Assembly (NCBI GenBank): GCA_015484945.1
Contig: WFUO01000065.1
Coordinates: 1 to 53,339 of the forward strand
Reading direction: 5' to 3'
Source of the DNA: Gammaproteobacteria bacterium
GTDB lineage: Bacteria; Pseudomonadota; Gammaproteobacteria; WFUO01
Length of the DNA stretch: 53,339 bases
In this document: piece by piece, positions 8,401 through 16,661 of the stretch
Layout of the letters: every line of letters begins with the position of its first letter
How positions within the stretch are numbered: position 1 is the first letter of the stretch
Notes under the pieces: model-generated
Told to the model about the DNA's origin: nothing
Seen by the model: only the letters and a program-made list of their open reading frames with translations
Databases searched by the model: none
Position numbers and translations under genes: made by a program

Positions 8401-9001
8401 AGGTGAACTCCTGGGAGACGAGCAAAGCGGCCAGATCCACGAAATCGGCTTCACGATGTACACCGAGCTGCTGGAGCGCGCGGTCAGCGCACTCAAGTCG
8501 GGACAACAGCCAGCGCTCGACCAGCCGGTCGATCACGGACCCGAGGTCAACCTGCAGGTACCGGCACTGCTCCCTGATGACTATCTGCCGGACATCCATA
8601 CCCGTTTGATTACCTACAAGCGGCTCGCGGGATGCCGGAATTTCGAGCAATTGCGGGACATGCAGATAGAGATGATCGACCGCTTCGGACTGCTGCCCGA
8701 TCAGGCTAAAAACCTCATCCGTATCACACGCCTGAAGATTCTTGCCACACCACTGGGAATTCGCAAGATCGACGCAAACGACAAGGGTGGACGCCTGCTG
8801 TTGGGACATTCCCCACACATCGATGTCACGGCGCTGATCGGACTGGTACAGCAGCAATCCGATATCTACAAGCTGGATGGCCAGGAAAAGATACGTTTCA
8901 CGCGGGATCTCTCCGATACCGATGAACGCTTCGATTTCGTCGAACATCTGCTCGAGCTGCTCACGCCAAAAGACACCAATGAGTCCGCGTCAGAACAGTG
9001 A
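5483..9001 (+). CDS. mfd: Transcription-repair coupling factor Mfd
   Basis: A 1172-residue protein, close to the usual length of about 1150. Domains in order: a UvrB-like N-terminal module; an RNA-polymerase-interacting module near 490-560 (GAPVVHEEHGVGRYLGLKKL); a RecG-like superfamily 2 translocase with Walker A GDVGFGKTE near 646 and DEEH near 746, then motifs TATPIPRTL and QLRGRVGRS; and a C-terminal regulatory domain. Mfd removes RNA polymerase stalled at DNA lesions and recruits UvrA. The start is set at ATG 5483 (MSDHQDTD); a longer frame from 5435 has no support. csiV follows 45 bases downstream. Confidence 0.97.
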   Translation: MSDHQDTDNQAISPLAPRLPGKAAECLLWGQLYGDSDALAIACAAQRFEGLVLLITPDNPSAMRLRDAIRCFSPPEREIHQFPDWETLPYDVFSPHQDIVSERMETLYRLPQMTDGILVVPVTTLIQRLAPRDYLARNSLILSRGERLDPVSMRERLEQAGYQCVSQVMEHGEYALRGAILDIYPMGADQPYRIDLFDDEIESIRTFDPDTQRSTGQVDSIRMLPARETPMDTASITRFRQAWRQRFEGDPTRSPVYRDVSDGIASNGIEYYLPLFHEHTETLFDYLPGQTLIIQLQDCDAAISRFTEELVQRYEQRRHDIERPLLSPDELYLDQEALRNGMSGYPCIRLQRFALATETAPETSFVNFASSVPPSLLVQPRAPNPWRALHDFVDGFNGRILFVAESTGRREALLDLLRDRHLHPRVLAGWQAFINGNDKLAICVAPLEQGLYLDEERIVVITEAMLYGKRIHHQPRRERRTRHEAEAVIQSLTDLEPGAPVVHEEHGVGRYLGLKKLTVGGTEGEFLALAYAGGDKLYVPVSALQKISRYTGASADAAPLHKLGSDQWTRARRKAAERARDVAAELLDIYSRRAAKKGHACQVDTDEYQRFAADFPFEETPDQRAAIDSVLEDLRKEQPMDRVVCGDVGFGKTEVAMRAAFVAAHNHRQVVVLVPTTLLAQQHYNNFCDRFSDWPFRIEVISRFKSGKKQEQVLADIASGKVDIVIGTHKLLNKDIRYHNLGLLIIDEEHRFGVRQKEYLKSLRSEIDILTLTATPIPRTLNMSMSGLRDLSIIATPPAGRVAIKTFVSEWSNTLLQEAFTREIRRGGQIYFLHNEVSSIERMAATLQELVPEARIGIAHGQMRERELEEIMLDFYHQRFNVLVCTTIIESGIDIPTANTIIINRADKLGLAQLHQLRGRVGRSHHRAYAYLLIPDRRSMTPDAVKRIEAIESLEDLGAGFMLSTHDLEIRGAGELLGDEQSGQIHEIGFTMYTELLERAVSALKSGQQPALDQPVDHGPEVNLQVPALLPDDYLPDIHTRLITYKRLAGCRNFEQLRDMQIEMIDRFGLLPDQAKNLIRITRLKILATPLGIRKIDANDKGGRLLLGHSPHIDVTALIGLVQQQSDIYKLDGQEKIRFTRDLSDTDERFDFVEHLLELLTPKDTNESASEQ

Positions 9002-9046
9002 AACCGCCTCTGTTGCTTCTGGTCTGACTGCGATATAGTGCTGCCT

Positions 9047-9868
9047 ATGAACAAGCTGCATCAGATCATTGGCCTCGCTGCCGCCCTGCTTGCCACTACA
9101 GCCATGGCCGGCGAACGCTGGTATCGCGTGGAGGTCATCCTGTTCGACTATCCAACTGGCGCGCATCAGCTCAAGAGCGAGAAATGGCCCGACGAGCCGG
9201 GCTATCCTGACATCGGCAAGGCGCTGACACTGGTTCCGTCCAACGGCGACAAACCACCGAAAAACCCACCACCGATGCAGGTGCTGCCCGCATCCATGCA
9301 AGATCTGAGGGCCCTCACACAATCGCTGGGGCGTTCGCCCGACTATCGGGTACTGCTGCATACGGCATGGATCCAACCGGTGTATGACAAGGCTGCAAGT
9401 CGGCCGGTGCATATCCAGGCCGGCCCCCTGCTGACCATCGATGTCCCTGTCCAGGCCGATACGAAAACTGCACAACCGGCTTCAGCAGTCACCGGCACCA
9501 CAGCGGATCCCGCATCAAACCCGTCCAGGCCGATACCGCAAGCCAACACACATCGACCCGTGTCAGCCGCAACCGATACGCCCGATATACCGAAACAGAC
9601 TGAAAAGAAGCAAGTTTACCCGCTGGATGGCCTCATCAGGATCAGTCGTGGACGCTATCTGCATGTGTGGCTCGACATGCGCTATACGCGCATCGGCAAG
9701 TACGCCGAAAACCCGGCCACACCGGAAATTGACAAGGCGTTCTTCTACCGCAATGTGCAACACCGCCGTGTCAGGCGCAAGGAGCTGCACTTTATCGATC
9801 ACCCTGCCTTCGGCATGCTGATACGCATCACCCGCTACCAGCCAATGGAGAGCCAATCGGGAACGTAA
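9047..9868 (+). CDS. csiV: CsiV family exported protein
   Basis: A 273-residue protein with a signal peptide (MNKLHQIIGLAAALLATTAMA) followed by GERWYRVEVILFDY, the typical beginning of the mature CsiV family. The middle (about 130-190) is a Pro/Thr-rich low-complexity linker. The end (GLIRISRGRYLHVWLDMRYT, then RRVRRKELHFIDHPAFGMLIRI) is the conserved C-terminal block. CsiV of Vibrio is a peptidoglycan-binding periplasmic protein; the family commonly follows mfd, as here. ATG 9047 is preferred over a GTG at 9038. Confidence 0.85.
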   Translation: MNKLHQIIGLAAALLATTAMAGERWYRVEVILFDYPTGAHQLKSEKWPDEPGYPDIGKALTLVPSNGDKPPKNPPPMQVLPASMQDLRALTQSLGRSPDYRVLLHTAWIQPVYDKAASRPVHIQAGPLLTIDVPVQADTKTAQPASAVTGTTADPASNPSRPIPQANTHRPVSAATDTPDIPKQTEKKQVYPLDGLIRISRGRYLHVWLDMRYTRIGKYAENPATPEIDKAFFYRNVQHRRVRRKELHFIDHPAFGMLIRITRYQPMESQSGT

Positions 9869-9918
9869 AAGCCGGCCAGAGGCCTATGGTCTGTAACGCC
9901 TGATTTCAACACCACGCT

Positions 9919-10659
9919 TTACAGTACCGGCAGAATGGCCTCGACCACCTTGCGCACCGACTGCATGCCCTCAGACAGGGCGCGTTCGATATCCTTCATG
10001 GTAATCTCCCCCTCGCCCTTGCCGGCGGCACGGTTGGCCACCACCGCCAGACAGCTGTAGCAAAGCTCCAGTTCACGCGCCAGGGCTGCCTCCGGCATAC
10101 CCGTCATGCCGACAATGGTGCAGCCATCCTGCGCCATGCGCCGAATCTCGGCGGCGGTCTCCAGACGTGGCCCCTGGGTGGCGCCATAGCAGCCATGCGG
10201 GACATGCTCGACGCCGGTCCGTATGCAGGCATCGATCAGCGACTGGCGCAACTCCTCGCAATACGGCCAGGTGAAATCGATGTGTGTTACCGAAGCCAGG
10301 TTGTTCTCGAAATACGTACACTCGCGCCCCGTGGTGTAATCGATGATCTGTTCCGGCACGACCAGGGTACCAGGCCCGGCATCATCACTGATACCGCCTA
10401 CTGCGGCCACAGCGATGACCTTGCGAATACCAAGATTCTTCAGCGCCCAGATATTGGCACGGTAGTTGACCTTGTGTGGCGGTATCGTATGACCACTGCC
10501 ATGCCTGGCCAGAAACACGACTTCACGGCCACCGACACGCCCATGGATGACCGGCGCCGAGGGCGGGCCATAGGGGGTTTGCACCATCTCCCGATGGGTG
10601 ACCTCAAGCATCTTCAACGATGAAAGGCCTGTACCGCCGATCAGCGCAATCTCTGCCAT
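9919..10659 (-). CDS. S-methyl-5'-thioinosine phosphorylase (MTAP/PNP family)
   Basis: A 246-residue nucleoside phosphorylase of the trimeric MTAP/PNP type. Visible motifs are the phosphate-binding GGTGLSSL and ARHGSGHTIPPHKVNYRAN, the GATQGPRLET strand, the VGMTGMPEAALARE segment and the base-contacting VVANRAAGKG. In adenine-specific MTA phosphorylases the base site carries Asp; Asn-Arg-Ala-Ala-Gly here points to a 6-oxopurine, so 5'-methylthioinosine is the likely substrate, as for the Pseudomonas enzyme. The products are hypoxanthine and methylthioribose-1-phosphate. The start lies one base after the stop of the phosphoribosyltransferase gene, so the two are encoded together and act in sequence. 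Confidence 0.87.
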   Translation of the reverse strand: MAEIALIGGTGLSSLKMLEVTHREMVQTPYGPPSAPVIHGRVGGREVVFLARHGSGHTIPPHKVNYRANIWALKNLGIRKVIAVAAVGGISDDAGPGTLVVPEQIIDYTTGRECTYFENNLASVTHIDFTWPYCEELRQSLIDACIRTGVEHVPHGCYGATQGPRLETAAEIRRMAQDGCTIVGMTGMPEAALARELELCYSCLAVVANRAAGKGEGEITMKDIERALSEGMQSVRKVVEAILPVL

Positions 10660-10660
10660 C

Positions 10661-11218
10661 TCATTCTTCCTTTACGGCATAGATACCGTCCACATTACGC
10701 AGGTAGCCATGATAATCGAGCCCATAGCCGAATACATACCGATCTCCAACCTGCAGACCGACATGATCCGCATGTTCCAGCCCGTAACGTCGATCATGCA
10801 GTTTCTCCACCAATACTACGGTCACGACCCTTGCCGCACCCTGTTCCCGACACCATTCTGAAATCGCCTTGAGGGTGATCCCCTCGTCGAGAATATCGTC
10901 AACGACGATCACCGTGCGATCATGCAGGGAAATATGCGGACTGACCAGCCAGTGCAACTCGCTGCCACTGGTGTCACCACGATATCGTGTGGCATGGATG
11001 TAGTCGATCTGCAATGGAAAATCCAGACGTGTCGCAAGCTGCCCGCAGGCAATCATCCCCCCTGTCATCACACACAGCAGCAAGGGGTCGCTGTCAGCGT
11101 AGGCTTGCGTGAGTTCCTCACCCAGCCTATCCAACGCAGCCCGAACCTGCTTACCGCTGAATAGGCAGTCAGCGCCGGCGTAGATTTTCTGTATGTGGCC
11201 GATATCCTCTTTTTTCAT
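10661..11218 (-). CDS. hpt: Hypoxanthine-guanine phosphoribosyltransferase
   Basis: A 185-residue type I phosphoribosyltransferase. The PRPP-binding loop reads VIVVDDILDEG, preceded by a CVMTGGMIACGQL strand-loop and an HATRYRGDTSGSEL flexible loop; the C-terminus has VGDRYVFGYGLDYHGYLRN, typical of 6-oxopurine enzymes. It converts hypoxanthine or guanine to IMP or GMP. Encoded one base upstream of methylthioinosine phosphorylase, it can capture the hypoxanthine that enzyme releases. ATG 11218 was taken as start; a GTG two codons upstream (11224) is an alternative. Confidence 0.9.
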   Translation of the reverse strand: MKKEDIGHIQKIYAGADCLFSGKQVRAALDRLGEELTQAYADSDPLLLCVMTGGMIACGQLATRLDFPLQIDYIHATRYRGDTSGSELHWLVSPHISLHDRTVIVVDDILDEGITLKAISEWCREQGAARVVTVVLVEKLHDRRYGLEHADHVGLQVGDRYVFGYGLDYHGYLRNVDGIYAVKEE

Positions 11219-11230
11219 GATCACAGTATC

Positions 11231-12334
11231 TCAGGATTCGCCCTGCTGTACCAACTGCAGAGGTTCGGGCACGTGCACCGTTGAGGTGGGATAGGCGATC
11301 TCGGCGCCCAGTTCCTCGATGATGTCGATGACCCTGAGCAACACATCTTCCTTGACCTCGTGATATTCGATCCAGTTCGTGGTCTTGGTAAACGTATAGA
11401 TGAAGAAGTCCATCGATGAAGGAGAGAAGCTGTTGAAATTGACGATCAGGGTCTTGCTGGTATCGATATCGGGATGCTCGTGCAGCATGGCCTTGACGCG
11501 GGCCACGATCTCACGCATCTTGCCGGCATCGTCATAACGGATACCAATAGTCTCATAGATACGGCGATTGGTCATGCGCGACGGATTTTCGACTGCAATC
11601 GTCGTAAATACTGAATTGGGCACATACAGCGGCCGTTTGTCGAAGGTACGGATACGCGTAACACGCCAGCCGATATGCTCGATCGTTCCTTCTATCTCAC
11701 GGTCCGGCGAACGCACCCAGTCACCGACCGAAAACGGCCGGTCGAGATACACGATAAGACCGCCGAAAAAATTGGCCAACAGGTCACGTGCGGCAAAACC
11801 GACAGCGATGCCGCCGATGCCACCGAAGGCAAGTATGCCGGAAACACTGATTCCCAGAGTCTGCAGGATCACCAGTGCCGAGGTAATGATAACCGACAGG
11901 CGCAACAGCTTGACAATGGCATCGGCCGTGGTCAGATCTATCTCCCGCCCCTCCTTTTGCGCATGCTCGATGATATTACGCTCGGCACGCTTGATGAAAC
12001 GCAGCAGAAACCAGGTTATCGAAACGATGATCCCGATATCACGTATTGGGGCGGCAACCGAAAATATCGCGGTCTTGGTCTCTATACGGATGATCTCTGC
12101 GGCAAACGTTATGCCTATGACCCAGACGAGCAGGCCCAAAGGCTTGCGTATCGCATCGATAACCGCATCATCCCAAGGGGTGCGGGTCTTTTGCAGGCGG
12201 CGGTGTACACGGTTGATGATCAGGCGCAGGATGAAGTTGGTCACCATCACCACGAAGACGATGATGAAAACCTGCAGGACCCATCCGTCACTGTCCCACG
12301 ACCGGATCCATTTCCACAATTCAGAAAACGACAT
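11231..12334 (-). CDS. MscS-family mechanosensitive ion channel
   Basis: A 367-residue membrane protein. Hydrophobic segments lie near 17-38, 68-86, 98-118 and 150-190. The pore-lining helix GGIGGIAVGFAARDLLANFFGG and the following DRPFSVGDWV loop are the MscS signature; a soluble beta and mixed C-terminal domain follows (about 210-365). It likely opens under membrane tension to release osmolytes. A GGAGG ribosome-binding site sits 6 bases before ATG 12334. It lies 16 bases after nagZ and about 12 bases before the phosphoribosyltransferase gene, inside a long minus-strand run. Confidence 0.93.
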   Translation of the reverse strand: MSFSELWKWIRSWDSDGWVLQVFIIVFVVMVTNFILRLIINRVHRRLQKTRTPWDDAVIDAIRKPLGLLVWVIGITFAAEIIRIETKTAIFSVAAPIRDIGIIVSITWFLLRFIKRAERNIIEHAQKEGREIDLTTADAIVKLLRLSVIITSALVILQTLGISVSGILAFGGIGGIAVGFAARDLLANFFGGLIVYLDRPFSVGDWVRSPDREIEGTIEHIGWRVTRIRTFDKRPLYVPNSVFTTIAVENPSRMTNRRIYETIGIRYDDAGKMREIVARVKAMLHEHPDIDTSKTLIVNFNSFSPSSMDFFIYTFTKTTNWIEYHEVKEDVLLRVIDIIEELGAEIAYPTSTVHVPEPLQLVQQGES

Positions 12335-12350
12335 TCATGCCTCCTGTCTA

Positions 12351-13412
12351 TTACTCCAAATCGAGCGATGGCTCTGGATCGATATCACGCAAAATATCCC
12401 TGGCCCGTTGCCAACGCCTGGTTTTACGCAGACCCGCCAGATCAGGACCAGGCTTGCCATGCATGCGCACCAGGCGCAGATGACTGACGGGATTGTCGAA
12501 ATCACGCAGCTTGCCCAACAGATCGTCACGGGCCTGCGGATTATTGCATACGAGCACCATATCGCAACCCGCCGCCAGCGCCATTCGGGCACGCTGCAAA
12601 TAACCGCCAAAAACTTCGGTGGCCTTCATGCTGAGATCATCGCTGAACACTGCGCCCTGAAAACCGAGCTCACCGCGCAAGACCCGGGCAATCCAGTAAG
12701 ATGAAAACCCTGCAGGCATGGCATCACACTGGCTGTACACGACATGCGACATCATTACTGCCGGCAGGCCATAGTGGATCATGCGTTCGAATGGCAACAT
12801 GTCATCAGTCAGGATATCGGCCGCCGGGCGATGGTCCTGCGGCAGTTCCTGGTGAGAGTCGGGGCGGACCGAACCATGCCCTGGAAAATGTTTGCCGGTG
12901 GCCGCCATACCGGCTTCGTTCATGCCGCGCATCCACGCATGCGCCAGTTCAGCAATGACCTGCGGATCGGCATGCAGGGCACGATCACCGATGACAGTGC
13001 TGATACCGCGGCCAAGATCCAGGACCGGCGCAAAACTGATGTCCACACCCGTTGCGATAAGCTCCGCCGCCATGAGCCAGCCGATCTCGGTGGCAACCGA
13101 TTGCGCCTCGCGCCGGTTGCTTTCATACAGCTCTCCGTAGCGGGCCGCGGGTGGCAGCGGCGTAAAACCTTCATGAAAGCGCTGGACGCGGCCGCCTTCC
13201 TGATCGACAGCAATCAACAGGCGCGGTTGGCGTAGCGCATGAATCTCACTCGTCAACGCAGCGAGCTGCCCCGGCGATTCATAGTTGCGGCTGAACAGGA
13301 TCACACCGCCCACATCCGGGTGCAGCAGCATCTCGCGCTCGTCCGGTGTCAGTGAGGTACCGGCAATATCGGTCATCAGCGGTCCCAGCGACATCTCGCG
13401 TGGCAAGCTCAT
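12351..13412 (-). CDS. nagZ: Beta-N-acetylhexosaminidase NagZ
   Basis: A 353-residue cytosolic glycoside hydrolase family 3 enzyme of the single-domain NagZ type. Motifs: AVDQEGGRVQRF near 68-79, KHFPGHG near 174-180 with the Asp185-Ser-His187 acid/base dyad, and SDDLSM with the nucleophile Asp258. It removes GlcNAc from anhydro-muropeptides during cell-wall recycling. ATG 13412 overlaps the upstream permease stop (ATGA) and has a GGAG site 7 bases before it; an internal ATG at 13394 (MSLGPLM) would match the usual family start equally well. The overlap with an oligopeptide-type permease gene suggests that the transporter supplies muropeptides. Confidence 0.95.
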   Translation of the reverse strand: MSLPREMSLGPLMTDIAGTSLTPDEREMLLHPDVGGVILFSRNYESPGQLAALTSEIHALRQPRLLIAVDQEGGRVQRFHEGFTPLPPAARYGELYESNRREAQSVATEIGWLMAAELIATGVDISFAPVLDLGRGISTVIGDRALHADPQVIAELAHAWMRGMNEAGMAATGKHFPGHGSVRPDSHQELPQDHRPAADILTDDMLPFERMIHYGLPAVMMSHVVYSQCDAMPAGFSSYWIARVLRGELGFQGAVFSDDLSMKATEVFGGYLQRARMALAAGCDMVLVCNNPQARDDLLGKLRDFDNPVSHLRLVRMHGKPGPDLAGLRKTRRWQRARDILRDIDPEPSLDLE

Positions 13413-14215
13413 TCCATCACTCCGCTGCGTACGTCGAGACGGTCTCGCAGGCGGTCGCCAAGCATGTTGACCGCCAGTACCACCAGCATCAGCGCGATCC
13501 CCGGTGCCAGCACCATGTGGGGTGCGACCAGCATGTAGCGTGCACCGTCACGAATCATGCTGCCCCACGAGGCATCTGGCGCCTGAACACCCAGACCAAG
13601 GAACGACAGCCCGGCTTCGGCAATCACGATACCGGCAATACCAAAGGTGGCCTCGACGATCAGTGGCGCGCCGATCAATGGCAACAGATGTCTGAACACG
13701 ATACGCCAGTGCCGGGTACCCAGCGCGATCGCCGCACAGACATGATCGCGTTGCCGCAATGACAGGACCTGCGCCCGGGCCAAACGGGCAAACCCGACCC
13801 ATCCCACAGCCGCCAGAGCGAAGACCACATTGTCGATACCCGGCCCCATGATACCGGCCAGGGCAATGGCCAGCAGAATACCGGGAAATGCGAGAAACAC
13901 ATCGATGATGCGCACCACGATACGATCGACCCAGCCACCGACATAACCACTGACGGTGCCGATCAGGCTACCGGTGACGACGGACACCGCAATCACCAAC
14001 AGGGCCACCCGCATCGACGTACCGGCGCCAGCCAGCAGGCGATCAAGGATGGGGCGTCCGAGATCATCGTAACCCAGCCATTCATTCCAGTCCGGTCGCG
14101 CGAGAATACGTTCCAGGCGGACATCGAAAGGCTGCAAGGACACCAGCAAGCCCGACAGAGCCATCAGCAACCACAGCGCGAGAATGACGAGCGACAGTAC
14201 CGGAATACGCTTCAT
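13409..14215 (-). CDS. Peptide-type ABC transporter permease (DppC/OppC family)
   Basis: A 268-residue inner-membrane permease with five to six hydrophobic segments. The cytoplasmic coupling loop reads RAQVLSLRQRDHVCAAIALG, a DppC-type EAA motif, and the end has GLGVQAPDASWGSMIRDG, a hallmark of this family. The start is ATG 14215, overlapping the stop of the partner permease (ATGA). It pairs with the upstream DppB-type permease and the lipoprotein binding protein to form an importer for a peptide-like solute. The ATP-binding subunits are not encoded nearby. Confidence 0.92.
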   Translation of the reverse strand: MKRIPVLSLVILALWLLMALSGLLVSLQPFDVRLERILARPDWNEWLGYDDLGRPILDRLLAGAGTSMRVALLVIAVSVVTGSLIGTVSGYVGGWVDRIVVRIIDVFLAFPGILLAIALAGIMGPGIDNVVFALAAVGWVGFARLARAQVLSLRQRDHVCAAIALGTRHWRIVFRHLLPLIGAPLIVEATFGIAGIVIAEAGLSFLGLGVQAPDASWGSMIRDGARYMLVAPHMVLAPGIALMLVVLAVNMLGDRLRDRLDVRSGVME

Positions 14216-15156
14216 CGTCCGTCTCCCGTGCGTATCCTGGGATCGATCCATGCGTAGAGCTGGTCGGTGAGCATGTTGACGACCACGTAGGCAAAACTGA
14301 TCAACAGCACGGTGGCCTGCACCACCGGATAGTCGCGGCGCATGATCGCATCGATCATCAGCTTGCCGATCCCCGGCCACGAGAACACCGTCTCGGTAAT
14401 CACCGCCCCGCCAAGCAGCACGCCAAGTTGCAGACCCAGCAGCGTGATCACCGGCAACAGCGCATTGCGCAGACCATGGCGCACGATGACGATGCGCTCG
14501 GGCAGACCCTTGGCGCGCGCGGTGCGGATATAGTCCTCGTTGAGCACCTCCAGCAGGCTGCTGCGCACCATGCGTGACAGGATGGCCGCCAGTGCCGTGC
14601 CCAGCGTGATGGCCGGCAGCACCAGCGAGGCCAGGCCGTCACGGCCACTGACCGGGAACCAGCCCAGCCAGATCGAAAACAGCATGATCAACACCGGGCC
14701 CATCCAGAAATTCGGTATCGACACGCCCAGCAGCGAAAAACCCATGGCGGCGCGGTCTATCGCGGTATCCTTGCGCACCGCGGCCAGAATACCGAGCGGA
14801 AACGCGATCACCACCGCCACCAGCAGCGCGGCCACGGCCAGTTCCACAGTGGCCGGCAGACGCTCGGCGATCATGTCGATGACTGGCCGCTGGGTATAGA
14901 AGGAATGACCGAAATCGAGCTGTACAACGCCTTTCAGGAACATCGCATACTGCTGCCACAACGGTTGATTCAGGCCCAAAGCCGTACGCAGGGTCTCCCG
15001 GTCGGCCGGCCCGGCGGTCTCGCCCAGCATCATCTCCACCGGATCGCCAGGCACCAGATGAATGAGGAGAAACACCAGGCTGGCCACACCGAGCATGACC
15101 AGCAACGGCGCACCAAGGCGTGCGAGTATGGCAATCATGGGTTTCGCTTGCATCAT
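14212..15156 (-). CDS. Peptide-type ABC transporter permease (DppB/OppB family)
   Basis: A 314-residue inner-membrane permease. The N-terminal helix is followed by HLVPGDPVEMMLGE and LGLNQPLWQQY, the signature N-terminus of DppB/NikB permeases; the coupling loop reads LNEDYIRTARAKGLPE and the end ITETVFSWPGIGKL, again typical. ATG 15156 overlaps the stop of the binding-protein gene (ATGA). It forms the heterodimeric channel with the next gene. Confidence 0.93.
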   Translation of the reverse strand: MMQAKPMIAILARLGAPLLVMLGVASLVFLLIHLVPGDPVEMMLGETAGPADRETLRTALGLNQPLWQQYAMFLKGVVQLDFGHSFYTQRPVIDMIAERLPATVELAVAALLVAVVIAFPLGILAAVRKDTAIDRAAMGFSLLGVSIPNFWMGPVLIMLFSIWLGWFPVSGRDGLASLVLPAITLGTALAAILSRMVRSSLLEVLNEDYIRTARAKGLPERIVIVRHGLRNALLPVITLLGLQLGVLLGGAVITETVFSWPGIGKLMIDAIMRRDYPVVQATVLLISFAYVVVNMLTDQLYAWIDPRIRTGDGR

Positions 15157-16661
15157 GGTTTGCGTCGCCGCTCGTTGACATCTATCCGATGGACATGCAG
15201 CAGGCTGTCGTAGTTGCCATCACCGGCAATCCGATAACCTCTGATGTCGCTTCTGGCCGCGAAGAAATGTTCCTCGTACCACAGGGGAATATATACCAGA
15301 TCATGATGCACGATACGCTGGATGCGCCGGTACAGGACAATACGGCGCGCCAGGCTGTCACTGTTGTCCGCCTCGTCGATCAGCCGGTCCACGACCGGGT
15401 TGTGGTAACGACCGCGGTTGGCGCCAGAAGGCGGAACTGACTTGCTGTGGAACACATAGCGCAGGATATCGGGCGACTTGACCCCCACCCAGCTCAGTGA
15501 GTAGAGATTGAAACGACCGGCCTTGATATCACCAAACACGGTGGCGAAGTCCAGGCTGCGCAGGCGCATCTGAATCCCGACCTGCTGCAGCTGCCGCTGC
15601 AGGATCGTTGCCAGACGAATACGGAAAGGATCGCTGGAAGTCTTGTACCCGATCACCAGTGGGTGCTGCGGCCCGTAGCCCGCCTTGCGCAACAACTGTC
15701 GTGCCAGTTCCGGATCGTAGCGGTAGGGCTTCAGACCTGGCGCGCTGGCCCAGTGTTCCGGGGCAAAGATGCTCTCGGCGGGCCGGGTGGCGGGGCCTAG
15801 CAGGAAACGGATGATGCGCCGACGGTCGATGGCGTGCGCAATGGCCCTTCTGACCCCACGGCGAGCCAGGTCCGGATGACGCAGGTTGATGCCGATATAA
15901 GTGAAGTTGGTGCCCTCCCGGCGCATGGTCCTGATACCCTGCCGCCGATCGAGATACTGACGCAATTCGGAAGGCAGGTCATTCTGCAGCATGTCGATCT
16001 CGCCACGCAGCAGTTTCAACACCCGTACATTGGCGTTGGCGACGGGAATGAACCTGATGCGCTGCCGGTCTTGCCGGCGTTCGATGGTGACCACGCCATC
16101 GTTCGACCACCCAACAAAGCGAAAAGGCCCGCTGCCGATCGGCGCGTGGCTGAAGGCATGCCCGGCAGCCAGCGCCTTTGCCGGCAGAATACCGATGGTC
16201 AGATAGCCCGGAAACATCGGATCGGGACGCCTGAGCATGAAATCCACGGTGTCATCGTCGATCACCCTGATCTCGCGAATCATTGCCACCGAGCCCCGGT
16301 GCGGCGAGCCGGTCCGTTTGTCAAGTACGGAATCATAGGTTGCCTTGACATCCTGTGCCGTCAGCCTGCCGCCATCGTGAAACCGCCTGCCCTGCCTGCG
16401 CAGGCGGAAGCGGTAGTGCACCGGCGACAGGCGCCGCCACTGCGCCAGCGAGGCAACCGGACGCATGCGGGCATCGAAATCCACGAGTTGCCGGTACAGA
16501 AGACGGTTGATGCGCGCCGACGTGGCATCACGTGCAAAACGGGGATCCAGGTTGATCGGTGGCGAGGCAATGCCGAAGCGTATCGCCCCATCGGGTGGTG
16601 CCGCGCAGGCAGCCAGCAGTAGTGACAGACACACCAGCAATGATGCCATACCGTTGCGCAT
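15153..16661 (-). CDS. ABC transporter substrate-binding lipoprotein (SBP_bac_5 family)
   Basis: A 502-residue exported lipoprotein: the signal sequence ends in LLLAAC with the lipidated Cys19. The mature part is a cluster C (DppA/OppA/MppA-type) binding protein, with PPINLDPRF at the start, FRLRRQGRRFHDGGRLTAQDVKATYD near 90-115, and LNLRHP-like and IPLWYEEHFFA segments later. Such proteins bind peptides, murein peptides, nickel or opines. The start is ATG 16661, overlapping the upstream stop (TGATG); a GTG one codon earlier is possible. Two permeases and NagZ follow without gaps, which suggests a cell-wall peptide as ligand, but the ligand is not readable from sequence. Confidence 0.9.
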   Translation of the reverse strand: MRNGMASLLVCLSLLLAACAAPPDGAIRFGIASPPINLDPRFARDATSARINRLLYRQLVDFDARMRPVASLAQWRRLSPVHYRFRLRRQGRRFHDGGRLTAQDVKATYDSVLDKRTGSPHRGSVAMIREIRVIDDDTVDFMLRRPDPMFPGYLTIGILPAKALAAGHAFSHAPIGSGPFRFVGWSNDGVVTIERRQDRQRIRFIPVANANVRVLKLLRGEIDMLQNDLPSELRQYLDRRQGIRTMRREGTNFTYIGINLRHPDLARRGVRRAIAHAIDRRRIIRFLLGPATRPAESIFAPEHWASAPGLKPYRYDPELARQLLRKAGYGPQHPLVIGYKTSSDPFRIRLATILQRQLQQVGIQMRLRSLDFATVFGDIKAGRFNLYSLSWVGVKSPDILRYVFHSKSVPPSGANRGRYHNPVVDRLIDEADNSDSLARRIVLYRRIQRIVHHDLVYIPLWYEEHFFAARSDIRGYRIAGDGNYDSLLHVHRIDVNERRRKP

